A DNA stretch of 64,000 bases from Aselliscus stoliczkanus (GCA_033961575.1 CM066737.1:44740771-44804770), one strand, 5' to 3'; shown: positions 1 through 11,672, counted from the stretch's first letter. Numbers and translations are program-made. Notes: generated by a model from the letters alone, not told the origin.

Positions 1-185
1 GGCTGACCACCAATCTGCATCACCCGAGAAGAGTGCAATGATGATACCAACATGGGCCAGTGAAGCAATGTCCTCCACAACTAGACTAAAAAACAAAAGG
101 ACAGGAAATTGTCTGGTCCCCTTCCCTGGTTCCCCAATGCTGTTCCCCAACCCCAATTCCTCAATAAACTTTTTTTAAAAAAAAC
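1..185 (+). mobile_element. Composite SINE, 3' tail fragment
   Basis: The sequence matches the right half of the full composite copy at 61875-62325: a CATC..GAAGAG segment, then GATACCAACATGGGCCAGTGAAG, then repeated C-rich CCCAATTCC motifs, then AATAAA and an A-rich end. The head is missing because the window starts here. No coding potential. Confidence 0.6.
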
Positions 186-254
186 AAACACCAAAAACTG
201 ATTGTAACACTCTCTCTACTCACCTGATTTGACCCCCAACAACTTCTTTCTTTA
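186..254. other. Short unassigned spacer
   Basis: Seventy bases between the composite-SINE poly(A) and the mariner remnant. I see no recognisable element. Confidence 0.4.
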
Positions 255-438
255 CTCAAAGGTAAAATAAATATTGACAGGAAGACATTTTGATGACATT
301 GAGGACATCAAGAGTAATGCGATGACAGCTCTGATGGGAATTCCAGAAAAAGAGTTCTAAAATTGCTTTGAAGGGTGAACTAGGTGCTGACATTGTTGCA
401 TAGCTTCCCAAGGGGAGTACTTCAAAAGTAACTGTAGT
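255..438 (+). pseudogene. Mariner-type transposase C-terminal remnant
   Basis: Plus-strand translation of about 290-425 gives a decayed run with DIEDIK, then TAL.GIPEKEF, then CIASQGEYF, with at least three in-frame stops. This order is the C-terminal end of mariner/Tc1 (IS630 superfamily) transposases, which act by cut-and-paste at TA sites. The DDD catalytic core and the 5' end are absent. It is a dead fragment abutting an L1 5'UTR. Family assignment is from motif recall. Confidence 0.6.
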
Positions 439-1960
439 GATATTCAGCAATGAGGTATGCAGCACTTTTTGTCCTATCTTGTATTTCTTTGTTTCCTCCT
501 TTTCGCTGCCTCTCTGTGTTTGTTTTTGTATGTGGTTGGTAGGGTGGTAATGTCTCCAAGTCTTGCTCAGTGGCCTTAAGAGTAGGCATCTTGTGGGGCC
601 TAGTGGTACAGTCTCCCTGGTCACCTGAGCCTGGTGCTCCAGGAGTCTCTCTTGTGTGAATTGTGTATGCCCTCCTGTTAGAGTTAGGCCTTGATTCTGT
701 TGGCATATTAGTGGGTGGTATTGACTCTCAGGCTGACTGGCTGTGGGGTGTTGCCACAGATTATGAGCTTCTGTATGGAGGGCTTACCCCACCGAGCATG
801 ATTTGCCCCAGTTGGCTTAGTGCCTGTTGAGATTTACCTTTGAGTATGCCACTTGTGGGGCTAATTGGATGATGCTCTCATGTGGTCTGAAGCCAACATT
901 CAAGAATGTTCATTCTCTGGCTACTTGGGAGGGGCTCCAGTGCAGGCCCAGATCAGCTATTGCCTGGGACTAGCCAGGGACTACCTAGTAGGTGCTACAA
1001 AGCAATCCATGGTTGGTCACTGCGGGTGCTGTACCTGTCGGTGCATGGGAAGGGCTGTGTTGTGAACCCAGGATGGCTGCCACCATAACTGGGCCTGGGG
1101 TGGCTCCACAAAAGGCCAGGATAACCTGAGGCCTGCTGCCACCTGCCTGTCATGTAATATTAAGTCACTGATAAGGCCTCCTTCAGTATGCAAATTGGGT
1201 GAGGTAAAGTCTTAGTGAATCAACAGGGTGGAGCAGCTGAGCTCACCAGGGCAATCAGATTCAGATTTGTCCTGTGGGGGTGGGTTCAGTATAGGGAATA
1301 TTGTGCTTGCCTGCTGGATGCATGGGAGAAGGACCCCACACAGGGAAAATGAGGACTATCCCTCCAGTCCTTGCCCCAAAGTTTCATAACTCAGTCTCTC
1401 CCCATTTGATTCTAATGCCCCCAGAATCACCACCCCTCCACCAGAGCCCAGAGTGAGTGCCACACAGATTGTTTAGAAGACATCTGGGTTTGTTGCTTCA
1501 TTCCATCCTACCCTGGTGGTCAGAATACCCAGTGTTTTTCACAAGCAGAAGTTCTGGGGGTTCTTCTTCCTAGCACCAATACTCTGGGCTAGGGAGCATG
1601 GTGTAGGGGTCTGGTGTCTCTTGATCCTTTGTGGTGACCTCTGTGGCTGAGTTATCCCTCCTAATTTTCATCCACCACATGGAGGTTTGGGGCCAACCTG
1701 TTTCACATCTCTGCCTCTTCTACAAGTCTTGATGTAACTTATTCTTTTTTTTTTTTTGAGGGCAGTGTCACTGGCCCTCGCATGTGGGACCGAATGGGGC
1801 TGCTGGCTTCCCAAGCCAGAGCTTAACCACCACGCCACTCAGCCGGCCCTATGTAATTTATTCTTTATATCCTTAGTTATAAAACTTCTGTTCAACTAGA
1901 CATCAGATGGTTGTCCAGGGTGACTGTTCTATTATTTAATTTTTATTTTCATGTGTTCAC
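439..1960 (-). mobile_element. L1 5'UTR fragment (older subfamily), minus strand
   Basis: The stretch aligns by eye, section by section, with 31260-32690: GTGGGGCC..AGTGGT..CAGTC, ATTGACTCTCA, CAGAAGT..CTGGG and TATATCCTTAGTT. Its low-coordinate end reads, on the minus strand, into GAAACAAAGAAATAC, which resembles the ORF1 start of L1 copies in this window, so only the long 5'UTR is left. Two tRNA-SINEs lie in or beside it. No coding function. Confidence 0.6.
1745..1850 (-). mobile_element. tRNA-derived SINE, minus
   Basis: Reverse-oriented SINE with a T-run tail (1745-1757), then GAGGGCAGTGTCACTGGCCC, ending AGCCGGCCC. Flanked by an imperfect duplication ATGTAA(C/T)TTATTCTTT before and after it, so inserted by L1-type retrotransposition into the L1 5'UTR fragment. 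Confidence 0.85.
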
Positions 1961-1961
1961 A

Positions 1962-2155
1962 TCTTGGATTTCCCTGGCATCAGCATTTTTTTTTGAGGGC
2001 AGTGTTACTGGCCCTCATATGTGGGACCCGAACCAAGGCCGCTGGCTTCCCAAGCAAGTGCTTAACCACCGTGCCACTCGGCCGGCCCCTGGCATCAGCA
2101 TTTTTAAAGTGCCTTAGGTAATTCCAGTGGGCAGCTGTGGTTGAGAACACTGGAC
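1962..2155 (+). mobile_element. MER5-like hAT fragment, split by a SINE
   Basis: The 3' part (2106-2155) contains TTAGGTAATTCCAGTGGGCAG and GGTTGAGAACACTGGAC, the typical end of eutherian MER5-type hAT MITEs. The SINE at 1991-2088 interrupts it. Assigned by recall. Confidence 0.4.
1991..2088 (-). mobile_element. tRNA-derived SINE, minus
   Basis: Complete reverse SINE with a perfect 17-bp target-site duplication CTGGCATCAGCATTTTT at 1974-1990 and 2089-2105. The perfect duplication suggests a fairly recent insertion. Confidence 0.9.
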
Positions 2156-2373
2156 TAAAAGAACACATGACACAGAGACCAATACCAATAATGAAGTCGA
2201 AATTTCCATTGTCTTGACTAGGAATGCAGTGCAAATTCAGAGAATACAGTGTCTTGTTTAGTAAAGGAGCGTTAGAGATGGAAAATGAACTGTGCCTGAA
2301 AAGTGGGTAGTAAAGAGAGAAAAGGTAAAAGATAGGGTGACAAGCATATGAAGGTTAAAATAAGTTCTTGGGT

Positions 2374-2492
2374 TTTTGTTTGTTTGTTTGTTTGTTTTGA
2401 GGGCAGTGTCACTGGCCCTCATATGTGGGACCCGAACCGGGGCCGCTGGCTTCCCAAGCCAGTGCTTAACCACCACGCCACTCGGCCGGCCC
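2374..2492 (-). mobile_element. tRNA-derived SINE, minus
   Basis: Reverse SINE with a (TTTG)n-type tail and head CTCGGCCGGCCC. Target-site duplication TAAAATAAGTTCTTG at 2356-2370 and TAAAATATGTTCTTG at 2493-2507. Confidence 0.9.
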
Positions 2493-2565
2493 TAAAATAT
2501 GTTCTTGTAGAGGGAAAAAGAATCTGAGAATTTCATTAAGGCATTAAAAAAATATTTGTACCCAC

Positions 2566-2765
2566 CTGATAGTATATTATTATAATTATTATAATATTAT
2601 TATATTATATATATTATTATATTATATGTATATATAATTATGTGTATATTATAGGCTGTACACCTGAAACAAACATAAAATAATATTGAATGTCAACTGT
2701 AATTGAAAAAATATAAAATTTAGAAATAAATAAAATGATTAGCACAAACCAAAAAAAAAAAAAAA
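2566..2765 (+). repeat. AT-rich microsatellite plus short L1 3' end
   Basis: 2566-2645 is an (ATT/TAT)n low-complexity run. 2655-2765 reads TACACCTGAAAC..ATGTCAACTGTAATTGAA and ends in an A-run, which is the terminal part of the L1 3'UTR seen elsewhere in the window (for example 15225-15240). Severely 5'-truncated. Confidence 0.6.
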
Positions 2766-3179
2766 ATATTTGTGATGGGAAGATATTCTGCAGTCCATTT
2801 TTCCCCTGAATTTCTCCCATCCTACCACACCCAGGCCTTAACATCTCTAGATAATTAGTATTAAAAATCAGAACGGATTAGTGAGAGAGACACATGCTTT
2901 GTATCTAGAAACAAAGGGATCAAGATGAGAAGAATACAGAAATTCCCAATAGGAATGTGTCAAGACTGAGCATCTTTGAATCAAAGGGCCACTTTATGGC
3001 TGGAACATGTATGTGTCTAAATCTAAATCATATATACTTTTTGTGAAGACCAATTCTTATTTACAAATACTACCCACACACCTTATCAGCAATAGACAGC
3101 ATAGCAAAATAGTCTAATTTAAGCAATGTAGGCAACTTTTGAAAAACTGTTGTATCCTGCATGACAAAAGCTATGGGTT
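2766..3179. other. Unassigned stretch left of the retroviral remnant
   Basis: No open frame or repeat that I recognise. It may include part of the retroviral LTR or its flank. Confidence 0.3.
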
Positions 3180-3582
3180 TTGAGAAGTGTGGCACAAGGT
3201 TAAGAAAGACAGGAGCCAGAAATAGATCATAAGTGGGGCCAAGGGACTGCAGCCTTGTGGACTGAGTGCCTGAGTTGGTCCAATGTGTATCCTTTTATTA
3301 GAAATCAAACAAGGAAATGAAACTTGTTAATTCCATGGTCTGTGGGTTTTGTGCCTACTGGCTGCTTCCACTAAATTATTCCCATTGTATTCCAGCATGT
3401 ACTGTACCTTCATACACACACACGACACTGGGAGATGGAGTCATAGATATGAAACCATCAATTAAGGGAGATGGCCGATTTCATTCCATCGGGTCCCAGG
3501 GTTCTGGGGAACCCCCTAAGGAAGCTTTACAAGAATCATTCCTCCCGGTCTCATGGTGGTGAGACACGTCCTTTATCTTTTT
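3180..3582 (-). mobile_element. Possible class II ERV 3' LTR region
   Basis: On the minus strand this follows the env frame directly. It carries an AATAAA at about 3294-3299 and then a run ending CCTTGGCCCC, as in a U3-R-U5 arrangement. Exact LTR ends (TG..CA) and a second LTR for comparison were not found, so the boundaries are uncertain. Confidence 0.35.
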
Positions 3583-4704
3583 TTAGGGATCGGTGCAGGG
3601 GAACAACCCATTCAGCAACTGTAAGGCAACATCTCCCCCTTTCTGTTTTTGGAGTAGGAGATACAAAGACTTGGCAGTTCCTTCCTTTAAGTCCCATCGG
3701 AGGGCCTGTTGTCCACATCTGAGGACTAAGCAGAAAAAAAGAATAATAATTAACAGAAATGCAATTGCTCCCACAAACCTTTCACTTAGTTTTCTTACCC
3801 AAGTGTGGGGGTTTAGAGCAGAAAGCCCTTCTGCAGCTGCAGAGAGCATCTCCTCTCCTGGGAGGAACTGGAGTTTGGCATTAGACATCTGATCCACTTC
3901 TTTTTGTAGCTATAGGATATCTATAGTAAGATTGGGAGCAATTCCCAAGAGGTGTGCTCTTACCTCCAACCATGGGGTGCATGTTTGATTGTAAGAAAAA
4001 AGAGTTACATAGTAAGGACTAACATTCCAATCACATTTTAAAGTAATCATATTTCAGAGGTTTTCTAATTGATCTCTGAGAAAAACAACAGTTGTCTCTA
4101 AATCAGCTAATCTAATACTAATTTCTTGATCAGTCCTTAATTGTTGATTCCAAGTTTTACTGGCATTTTCATGCCAATCTTGTACAAATTGAGTCATCTG
4201 CACTGTTTGATGTAAAGCGACTCTGGAAACAGCAGCCACAGTAGTTATAGCTATAATTCCTATGATGGCTGCAATTAAAAGTCTTATAAATCTCTTAGTT
4301 CTATGCAAAATCTTATGAAGTAATTCTAAAATAATATGTACAGTAGGAGAACCTTCCCACACTCTAGGAGCTTGGATGGGGAGCCATAGTCCATGTCTCC
4401 TTCTTAATATCATAACCTGTTTGCGGGAGGCATCATAAATTGAAGAATTAATGCATGTATACAAACTGCATTGGGGACATTCAACTAATTTCACCATTTG
4501 ATTAATAGTTATAGTTCCTACCAAAAATACAAAAGGAATTTTAAGACATGCCTGTAAATAAAATATATTAGTCTCTTCAAACTGAAAAGTGTATTTTTTG
4601 TTATTATTTTTAGTAAGCTTTCCTTTCCAAATCTTATTTTGTCCAAGGCTTAAGGTGCCTTTCAATAAAGGCTTTTGAAATTGTCCTCTGATGGGCTTAG
4701 TCAT
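3583..4704 (-). pseudogene. Class II (betaretrovirus/HML-like) ERV env, TM part, broken
   Basis: Envelope glycoprotein, the entry protein of a retrovirus, here as an old genomic copy. The minus-strand frame 4704-4054 (216 codons) contains a dibasic furin-type site RTKR, then a hydrophobic fusion-peptide-like run rich in I/A, then a heptad-like helical region with W and Q residues, typical of HML-type TM subunits. A second frame, 3897-3583, carries a hydrophobic membrane-spanning segment near IIIILFF and a basic tail. About 150 bp between them is not open in the same frame. No complete env exists, so it is not expected to be functional. Pol integrase lies just upstream and the LTR-like region downstream. 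Confidence 0.75.
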
Positions 4705-5780
4705 TCTTAATTGAGGCAGAGCAAGGACCCTGTCTTTCGAAAAGATAGAAATATTAAGTGGTGATTCAATAATTCAGGGAAAGCCATAATAAGTTATCTG
4801 TCCCCTCAGTTGCTGAGGTTCAGAACATTTCAATCAGAAGCAGGCATGAATGGCAGTCCCAAAGGGACCCCAATCAAATATACTTCCATAAGAATTTTCA
4901 ACTACTACCAAATCTTGGCTTCTTCGACATTCCTCCCAATGAATATGAGATTGAGCATCAATCTAACAATTATTATGAGGACATGAAGGGATGGGTGGAG
5001 GAAAACTGTGAGTACTAAGTTGTGTTTCAAATCCTTTTTCGATAATCATGAATAAATCTTTATAAGTGTCATTCTCCTTTCCTCTGGGAAGTGTACAAGC
5101 TTGATAGGAAAGAGAAAGACATAGGGGGATAGGATCAATACAAAGAAGTGCATGCAAATATCCTAGAGAAGTATGGCCAGAAAGAATAAAACTTCATCCT
5201 TACTCCTCAGGAAACTCTGAACCTCTCTGATCCTCAGGCCCAAGAAACCAAGAACTGTCATTAATGTAAATTAAAGAAGGATCATCATTCCAAGTGACAG
5301 GAGTCAGTAATGGAGGGTTGGGAATATAAGCCAATAAGTAAAATTGTCGGCTACAGCGCCAGGTGTAAGATAACTTACAATAGTTAGTACTGCTAGCATG
5401 GACACCAACAGATTGATGTCAGGCTTGGTGATGCCTGTTTTATTTAATCTATCTTCTGCCACTTGGGTCAGCTTCTTTAATTGCCTTCAAGTGGGAAGCG
5501 GGGCATTTTTTGTTTGTCGGGTTTGAGGTGGATTTTGAATAGTGACTAAGTGAAGGGACCACAGGCACACACAACGAATGACAACTTGAGAGGGCTGGAT
5601 CGAGAGACTGGACATCTCAATTGTCGATGGTTCCACATGTGTCGAGAGCAATTTCATTCATGCGTGTTTTCTCTTCTGTGGGCCATTGCTCATGGTATGG
5701 TTTGATACACTGGGCAGGTACCCACAGAGGTCATTCTCCTGGGCCTGCAGAAATACAAGCAAAGCCGCATCCCCATGTCA
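4705..5780 (-). pseudogene. Class II ERV env, SU part, degraded
   Basis: Lies between the integrase remnant and the TM part in the proper retroviral order. Only short open pieces remain, such as 5157-4963 on the minus strand with a cysteine-containing, proline-rich run. Surface-subunit assignment is by position; I do not recognise conserved receptor-binding motifs. Many stops and indels. Confidence 0.5.
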
Positions 5781-6000
5781 TTAGAGTTCCCAACTGCTAT
5801 TGATTAGTTTGAATATCTTTCCACAAGATGGGGACATTCTCCAATGGAGACTATTAAAATGTGTCTCAGCTGCAGTACGCCCAAGGTGTGGTTCATTGCC
5901 TGAACCAGATGAATTAAAAAAATGTAAAGTAAACATAGCTCTAGCTAATTGTATCTGCAGGGGCTCACTATTGTCTTCCCCTTTCTGTTTCAATAATTGC
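5781..6000 (-). pseudogene. Class II ERV pol, integrase C-terminal remnant
   Basis: The minus-strand translation contains LARAMFTLHFFN, which fits the C-terminal end of betaretroviral integrases, the enzyme that joins viral DNA to the host. The zinc-binding and DDE parts, and all of gag/pro, are missing because the element stops where L1-A begins at about 6013. So only the 3' part of the provirus survives. Confidence 0.6.
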
Positions 6001-6514
6001 TTTTTTAAGATTGAATGGAAAGGACCCGGGCAAAAATGGCGGAATAGACAGACACTGTGCCAACTGCCTCCCAGGATCACACCAAAATTACAAATAATTT
6101 ATTCAACATTTAACCTCGGAAGTCCCCTGAACACTAGATGAACAGAAACTCTAAACTAAGGACCTAAAGAGGAGGCCACATCAAGTTTGGTAGGAGGGGC
6201 AGAGACGAGAGAGGATGAGCTCTGTGAGTGATGCCTCAGCAATGGAGAGGCTTCTCCGCTTGCTGGTGAGCACTAACCTGGTTCCTGTTGGAGGGAGTGG
6301 CTATGTGAGCCGGGCCCAGGAGACTGTGGGGACGGACTGAACACAGTGCCTTTGGTGTGGAACTTGAAGGTTTGGGTACCATTGTTCCTCTGGTGTGGAG
6401 CTTACACGTGCATGGTGTACGGGAGGGTGCCATTTTTTCATGGTTGGGCTCTCCCACAGAGGATCAGCTCTGGTGAAGTTGGCACAGGAGTGCATTTGTG
6501 CATGCATGCGAATG

Positions 6515-6660
6515 TGGCCTTGGATTCCTACCCTCCACCCTACTTGTGCTGAGTTGCCAGGGACATGCAGGGACGGTTCCAACAGACTGCTCACTGAGAC
6601 ACGGGAATGCACAAGCTACCTTGCATCCCCACCCCCCACACTATTTGTGCAGAGATGTCA
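6515..6660 (+). promoter_or_regulatory. Single 5'UTR monomer of L1-A
   Basis: One copy of the unit that is tandemly repeated in L1-E (CCTTGGAT..CCACCCT..TTGCCAGGG..GCTCACTGAGAC), followed by the start of a second. By position it lies in the L1 internal promoter region; promoter activity is inferred only. Confidence 0.5.
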
Positions 6661-7348
6661 GGCTGGGGATAGGCTGTTGGGCTGCTAGGCCTGATCTGCA
6701 AGTGGCTTATTGGGACAGGCTGAGGCTGGGAGTTTTCCTGGGAGTGTTGGGCCATGAGCTGTGAGCCTGAGTGATCTGGACAGGGCTTTCCTGGCGAGTT
6801 TGTGTGGGCTGGTTGCTGGTGCAGAGTGCATGCTGCTCAGACTTGGTGGGAGCCACTGACCACATCCAGTGGTGCCTTGGGGGCCTGCCCCACCTTCCTA
6901 GAGCTGTGTTGCCAGAGGCATCCTGAACCCTTGGTGCCTGGCCCCCACCTCCGCAGGCCACAGAGCGTTTTTTGCAGAAGCAGACAATCTGAAACAACCT
7001 GTGAAGATTTTTGGCAGTGAGCATGGTTCCAGAGCACACAACAGCTAATTGTGGAAAGATCACTGCAAAACTGAAAGGGAGGCCGGGGCAAAACATGTTA
7101 AGCTTTTCCCCCCAACAGCAGGTGCTGAGTCTCCCAGAGACTCTCTATTGTTGAGCAAGTGGTATGCAGATTAAAGAGGATGGAGAGCCCCCCCGCCCAC
7201 ATTTTTAAATTTTTTCTCTCTTATTTTTCCTTTTTTTCTTTCTCTTCTTTTTTATTCTTTTCTTTTCTTTTTTCTTTCTCCCCTTTTTTTCTCTTCTTTC
7301 TAGATGATCTATCTATGACATTAAAGTAATCACAGAACAACAGCCAGA

Positions 7349-8190
7349 ATGAAGAAACAAAGAAAAATGCCCAAGTAAAAGATCAGAAGAAACCTCTAGA
7401 AATGGAACTGAATGAAACGGAGGTATCCAGACTTTCAGAGACAGAGTTTAGAACACTGATGATAAGAATGTTTAAGGAACTTAGTGAGGACATAAAGAAG
7501 GATAGGGAAATCATAAAAAACAACCAGTTAGAACTAAAGAATAAAATAACTGAAATGAAGAACACGTTTGAAGGAATCACCAGTAGATTAGATGAAGCGG
7601 ATGATCATATCAGCGAATTAGAAGACAAAATATCAGAAATCACCCAGTTGGAACAACAAAAAGAAAAAGGAATAAAAAACCATGAAAATAGTTTAAGAGA
7701 CCTGTGGGATAACATGAATCAAAACAAAATTAGCATCATAGGAATACCAGAAGGAGAAGAGAAGAAGCAAGGGTATGAAAATGTATTTGAAGAAATAATG
7801 ACTGAAAACTTCCATACCCAGCTGAAGGAAATTGAGATACAAGCCCAGGAAGTGCAGAGAGTTCCAAACAGGCTGAACCCAAACAGGCCCACACCAAACA
7901 CATCATAGTTCAAATGGCAAGCTTAAAGACAAAGGCAAAATCCTGAAACAAGCAAGAGAAACATAGCAGGTTACACACAAAGGAACCTTTAAAGCCTAAC
8001 AGCTGACTTGTCTAAAGAAACTCTGCAGCCAGAAGGGAGTGGCAGATATTCAAAGTGACACAAAATAAAGGCCTACAACCAAGATTGCTGTGCCCAACAT
8101 GGCTATCACTTAAAATTAAAGGAGAGATAAGAGCTTCTCAGAAAAGAATAAGCTTAAGGAGTTCATTACCACAAGCCAGCATTGCAAGAA
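7349..8190 (+). pseudogene. L1-A ORF1 (RNA-binding chaperone), broken
   Basis: L1 ORF1p is a trimeric RNA-binding protein that coats L1 RNA in the cytoplasm. The start ATG at 7349 (MKKQRK) meets an early stop after nine codons because of a 1-bp shift; the main open piece, 7402-7908, begins MELNETE. It carries a long heptad coiled coil (about residues 15-105) and the RRM core ISIIGIPEGEE. A further shift separates the C-terminal part, which is seen in another frame at 8055-8237. It cannot make full-length protein. Confidence 0.8.
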
Positions 8191-9943
8191 ATGTTAAAAG
8201 GGCATTTTTAAACAGAAGAAAGGGAAAAACAAGCTAACCCAGGAAGACAACAAATACAAACAACAAAACAGCAATAAATATGCACCTATCAGTAATCATT
8301 TTAAATGTGAATGCGCTAAATGCTCTAATCAAAAGGAACAGAGTGGCTGGGTGGATAAGAAAACAAGACCCATGCATTTGCTGTCTACAAGAGACTCATC
8401 TCAGATCAAAAGACACACACAGACTGAAAATAAAGGGATGGAATAAGGTATTTCATGCAAATGGAAATGAGAAAAAAGCTGGAATAGCAATACTTATGTC
8501 AGACAAAATAGACTTTAAAATGAAGACTACAATAACAGACAAATGAGGGCACTATGTAATAATAAAGGGATCGATGTAACAAGAGGGCATAACTCTAGTA
8601 AACATCTATGAATCCAACATAGGAGTTCTGAAATATATAAAACAGATTTTGACAGACAAAGACAGAGATCAACAGTAACACTATCATAGTAGGGGACTTC
8701 CACACCTCATTGTCACCAATGGACAGAACCTCCAGACAGAAAATCAACACAGACATGGTCGCCTTAAATGACACGTCAGACCAGTTGGATTCAATTGATA
8801 TTTTTAGAGCAATTCATGCCAAAGCCACAGAATATACATTCTTTTCAAGTGAACATGGAACATTTTCCAAGATAGACCACATGTTAGGCTACAAAACAAG
8901 TCTCAAAAGATTTAAGCAGATTGAAATCATATGAAGTGTCTTCTCTGACCACAATGCTATGAAACTGGAAATCAATTACAACAAGAAACCTGGAAAGCAC
9001 ACAAATACATGGAGGCTGAATAACATACTACTAAATAGTGAGGGGGTCACAAATGAGATCAAGGAAGAAATCAAAAGCTACCTCAAAACTACAGAAAATG
9101 AAAACATCATGATCCATAATTTCTGGGATGCAGTGAAAGCAATCCTAAGAGGGAAGTTCATAGCAGTGCAGGGCTACTTAAAGAGGGAAGAATAATCTCA
9201 AACGAACAGACTATCTTTATACCTAAGGGAACTGGAAAAAGAACAGCAAAACAAATGCAAAGGGAGTACAGGAAGGAAATAATAAAGAACAGAGCAGAAA
9301 CAAATGAAATAGAGTCCAAAAAAAAAAAAGCAAAACATCAATGAAACCAAGAGTTGTTTTCTTGAAAAGATAAATAAAATCGACAAACCTTTGGCATGAT
9401 TCACCAAGATAAAGAGAGAGGACCCAAATTAATAAAATCAGAAATGAAAGAGGAGAAGTGACAACAGATATCACAGAAATACAGAAAATTTTAAGAAAAT
9501 ACTATGAGCAACTATATGCCAACAAATTGGACAATCTGGAAGATATGGATACATTTATAGAAGCATACAATCTACCAAGTCCGAACCAAAAAGAAACCGA
9601 AACTCTGAACAGACTGATTACTGCCAAAGAAATTGAATCAGTAATCATCAAGTTTCCAACAAACAAAAGGCCTGGACCAGTTGGCTATACAGGTGAATTT
9701 TACAAAACATTCAAAAAAGAATTAATACCTATTCTCCTCAAACTATTCCAAAAAATTCAGAAGGAGGGAAGACTCCCAAGCACATTTTATGAGGCCACTG
9801 TTACTGTGATCCCAACATCAGACAAAGATATTACGAAGAAGGAAAACTACAGGCTGAGATCCCTAATAAACATAGATGCAAAAATCCTCAACAAAATACT
9901 AGCAAACTGAATTCAGCATCACATTAAAAAGATCATACATCAC

Positions 9944-10044
9944 TGCTGCCCCAGGGGCACGATGGTTAAACACTGGTGTAGGAAGCCCACGGCCCTGGGT
10001 TGGGTCCCACATATGAGGGCCAGGAACACTGCCCTCAAAAAAAA
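9944..10044 (+). mobile_element. tRNA-derived SINE in L1-A ORF2
   Basis: Diverged head (CCAGGGGCACGATGGTTAA) but intact tail CACTGCCCTCAAAA. Imperfect duplication AGATCATACATCAC (9930-9943) and GGGTCATACTTCAC (10045-10058). L1 sequence resumes directly after it. Confidence 0.85.
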
Positions 10045-10350
10045 GGGTCATACTTCACGATCAAGCGGGAATCATTTCTGGTATGCAACGTTGGTTCAAT
10101 ATCTGCAAATCAATTAATGTAATACATCACATTAACAAAATGAAAAATAAAAATCATATGATCATATCAATAGATGCAGAAAAAGTATTTAACAAAATCC
10201 AGCTGCCCTTCATGATAAAATCTCTTAGCAAAGTGGGAATAGTGTGATCTTATCTCAACATAATAAAGGCCATATATGATAAGCCCACAGCAAACATCGT
10301 ACTCAATGGGGAAAGGCTAAAAGCCTTCACCTTAAGATCAGGAACAAGAA

Positions 10351-10457
10351 GGGCCGGCCGAGTGGCGCGGTGATTAAGCCCTGGCTTGGGAAGCCAGCAG
10401 CCCTAGTTCGGTCCAACATGTGAGGGCCAGTGACACTGCCCCCCCCAAAAAAAAAAT
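10351..10457 (+). mobile_element. tRNA-derived SINE in L1-A ORF2
   Basis: Starts GGGCCGGCCGAGTGGCG and ends in a C-run then A-run. Flanked by AGATCAGGAACAAGAA (10335-10350) and AGATCAGCAGCAAAAC (10458-10473), a diverged target-site duplication. Confidence 0.9.
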
Positions 10458-11094
10458 AGATCAGCAGCAAAACAATGCTGCCCACGTTCACCACTTCTAT
10501 TTAACAGAGTTCTGGAACTTCTGGCCATAGTGATCAGACAAAGAAATGAAATAAAGTCATCCAAATTGGAAAGAAGGAAGTAAAATTGTCATTATATCCA
10601 GATGACATAATACTATATATAGAGAATCCCAAAGGCTCCACCAAAAAACTGTGAGAACTGATATATGAATTTGGTAAGGCAGCAGGATACAAAATTAACA
10701 TTCAGAAATCAGTTGCATTTGTATACACCAATAATAAACTATCAGAAGACATCAGGAAATCAATCCCTTTTACAATACTTCAAAAACAATAAAATATCTA
10801 GGAATCAATTTAACTAAAGTATTAAAAGATCTGTAATCAGAAAATTATCAGACACTGAAGAGAGAAATTCAAGAAGATACAAATAAGTGGAAATACATAC
10901 CATGTTCATGGATAGGAGGTATTAATAGAATTAAAACGTCAATACTACCTAAGGCATGTATAGATTCAATGCAATTCCTATCAAACTACCAAGGACATTT
11001 TTCTTAGAAATAGAACATAAAATCCTAAAATTGATATGGAACCACAAAGACCCCGTATAGCCACGGCAATCTTGAGAAATAAGAAGTAAGTGGG

Positions 11095-11201
11095 GAGCTG
11101 GCTGAGTGGCGTGGTGTTTAAGAGCTGGCTTTGGATGCCAGCGGCCCCAGTTCAGATCCCACATATGAGGACCAGTGACACTGCCCACAAAAAAAAAAAA
11201 A

Positions 11202-11265
<64 letters not shown>
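11095..11265 (+). mobile_element. tRNA-derived SINE with an expanded (TA)n tail
   Basis: SINE body 11095-11183, A-run, then an almost pure (TA)n run at about 11195-11264. Perfect 12-bp duplication GAAGTAAGTGGG at 11083-11094 and 11266-11277 shows that the TA run is part of the insertion and grew in its tail. Confidence 0.9.
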
Positions 11266-11268
<3 letters not shown>

Positions 11269-11672
11269 GTAAGTGGGAAGCATATCACTACTTGACATCA
11301 AAACATACTACAACACTACAGTAATCAAAACAGTATGGTACTGGCATAAAAGGCATAAAAACAGACACGTAGACCAAAGGAACAGAACAGAGAGCCCAGG
11401 AATAAACCCATCCATATACAGTCCTTTAATATATGATAATGAAAGCAAGAATCTACACTGGAGAAAAGATAGTCTATTTAATAAATGGTGCTGGGATAAT
11501 TGGACTGACACGTGAAAGAAAATGAAATTGGACCACCTACTCACACCATATTTGAGAACAAATTCAAAATGGATTAAAGAGTTAAATGTAAGACCTGATA
11601 CCATGAAATTCATAGAAGAAAACATAGTGAGTAAATGTGCAGAAACTACCCGGAGTAATATTTTTACTGAAT

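Larger units (their letters stand above)
6013..11672 (+). mobile_element. L1-A, plus-strand LINE-1 lacking its 3' end
   Basis: Starts at GGGCAAAAATGGCGGAATAG, which matches in reverse the L1 5' start at about 23590 (GCCATTTTAGCGG). Order: 5'UTR 6013-7348, a C/T-rich tract 7200-7290, ORF1 7349-8190, ORF2 from 8281. Three SINEs interrupt ORF2. The element stops at about 11672 inside the ORF2 C-terminal region, where L1-B sequence begins. No target-site duplication was found around it. Confidence 0.85.
8281..11672 (+). pseudogene. L1-A ORF2 (endonuclease and reverse transcriptase), broken and 3'-truncated
   Basis: ORF2p nicks target DNA and copies L1 RNA by target-primed reverse transcription. 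The endonuclease N-terminus is visible in 8281-8546 (LNVNALNAL, then CICCLQETH) and 8710-8934 (SKIDHMLG). The RT entry region is in 9458-9910 (NKRPGP, then [10 protein letters not shown]). Numerous frameshifts and stops occur, plus SINEs at 9944, 10351 and 11095. The equivalent of the YADD site near 10600 reads YPDD-like, with the alanine codon changed. The Cys-rich C-terminus is missing. Confidence 0.8.

Noticed and set aside
3593..3892. Plus-strand open frame of 99 codons
   Set aside because: It overlaps the minus-strand env tail and has no recognisable domain.
4054..4704. Functional retroviral envelope
   Set aside because: SU is degraded and the membrane anchor lies in another frame, so no complete product is encoded.
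7200..7290. Polypyrimidine tract as a splice acceptor of a host exon
   Set aside because: It is part of the L1 5'UTR just before ORF1, and no exon follows.
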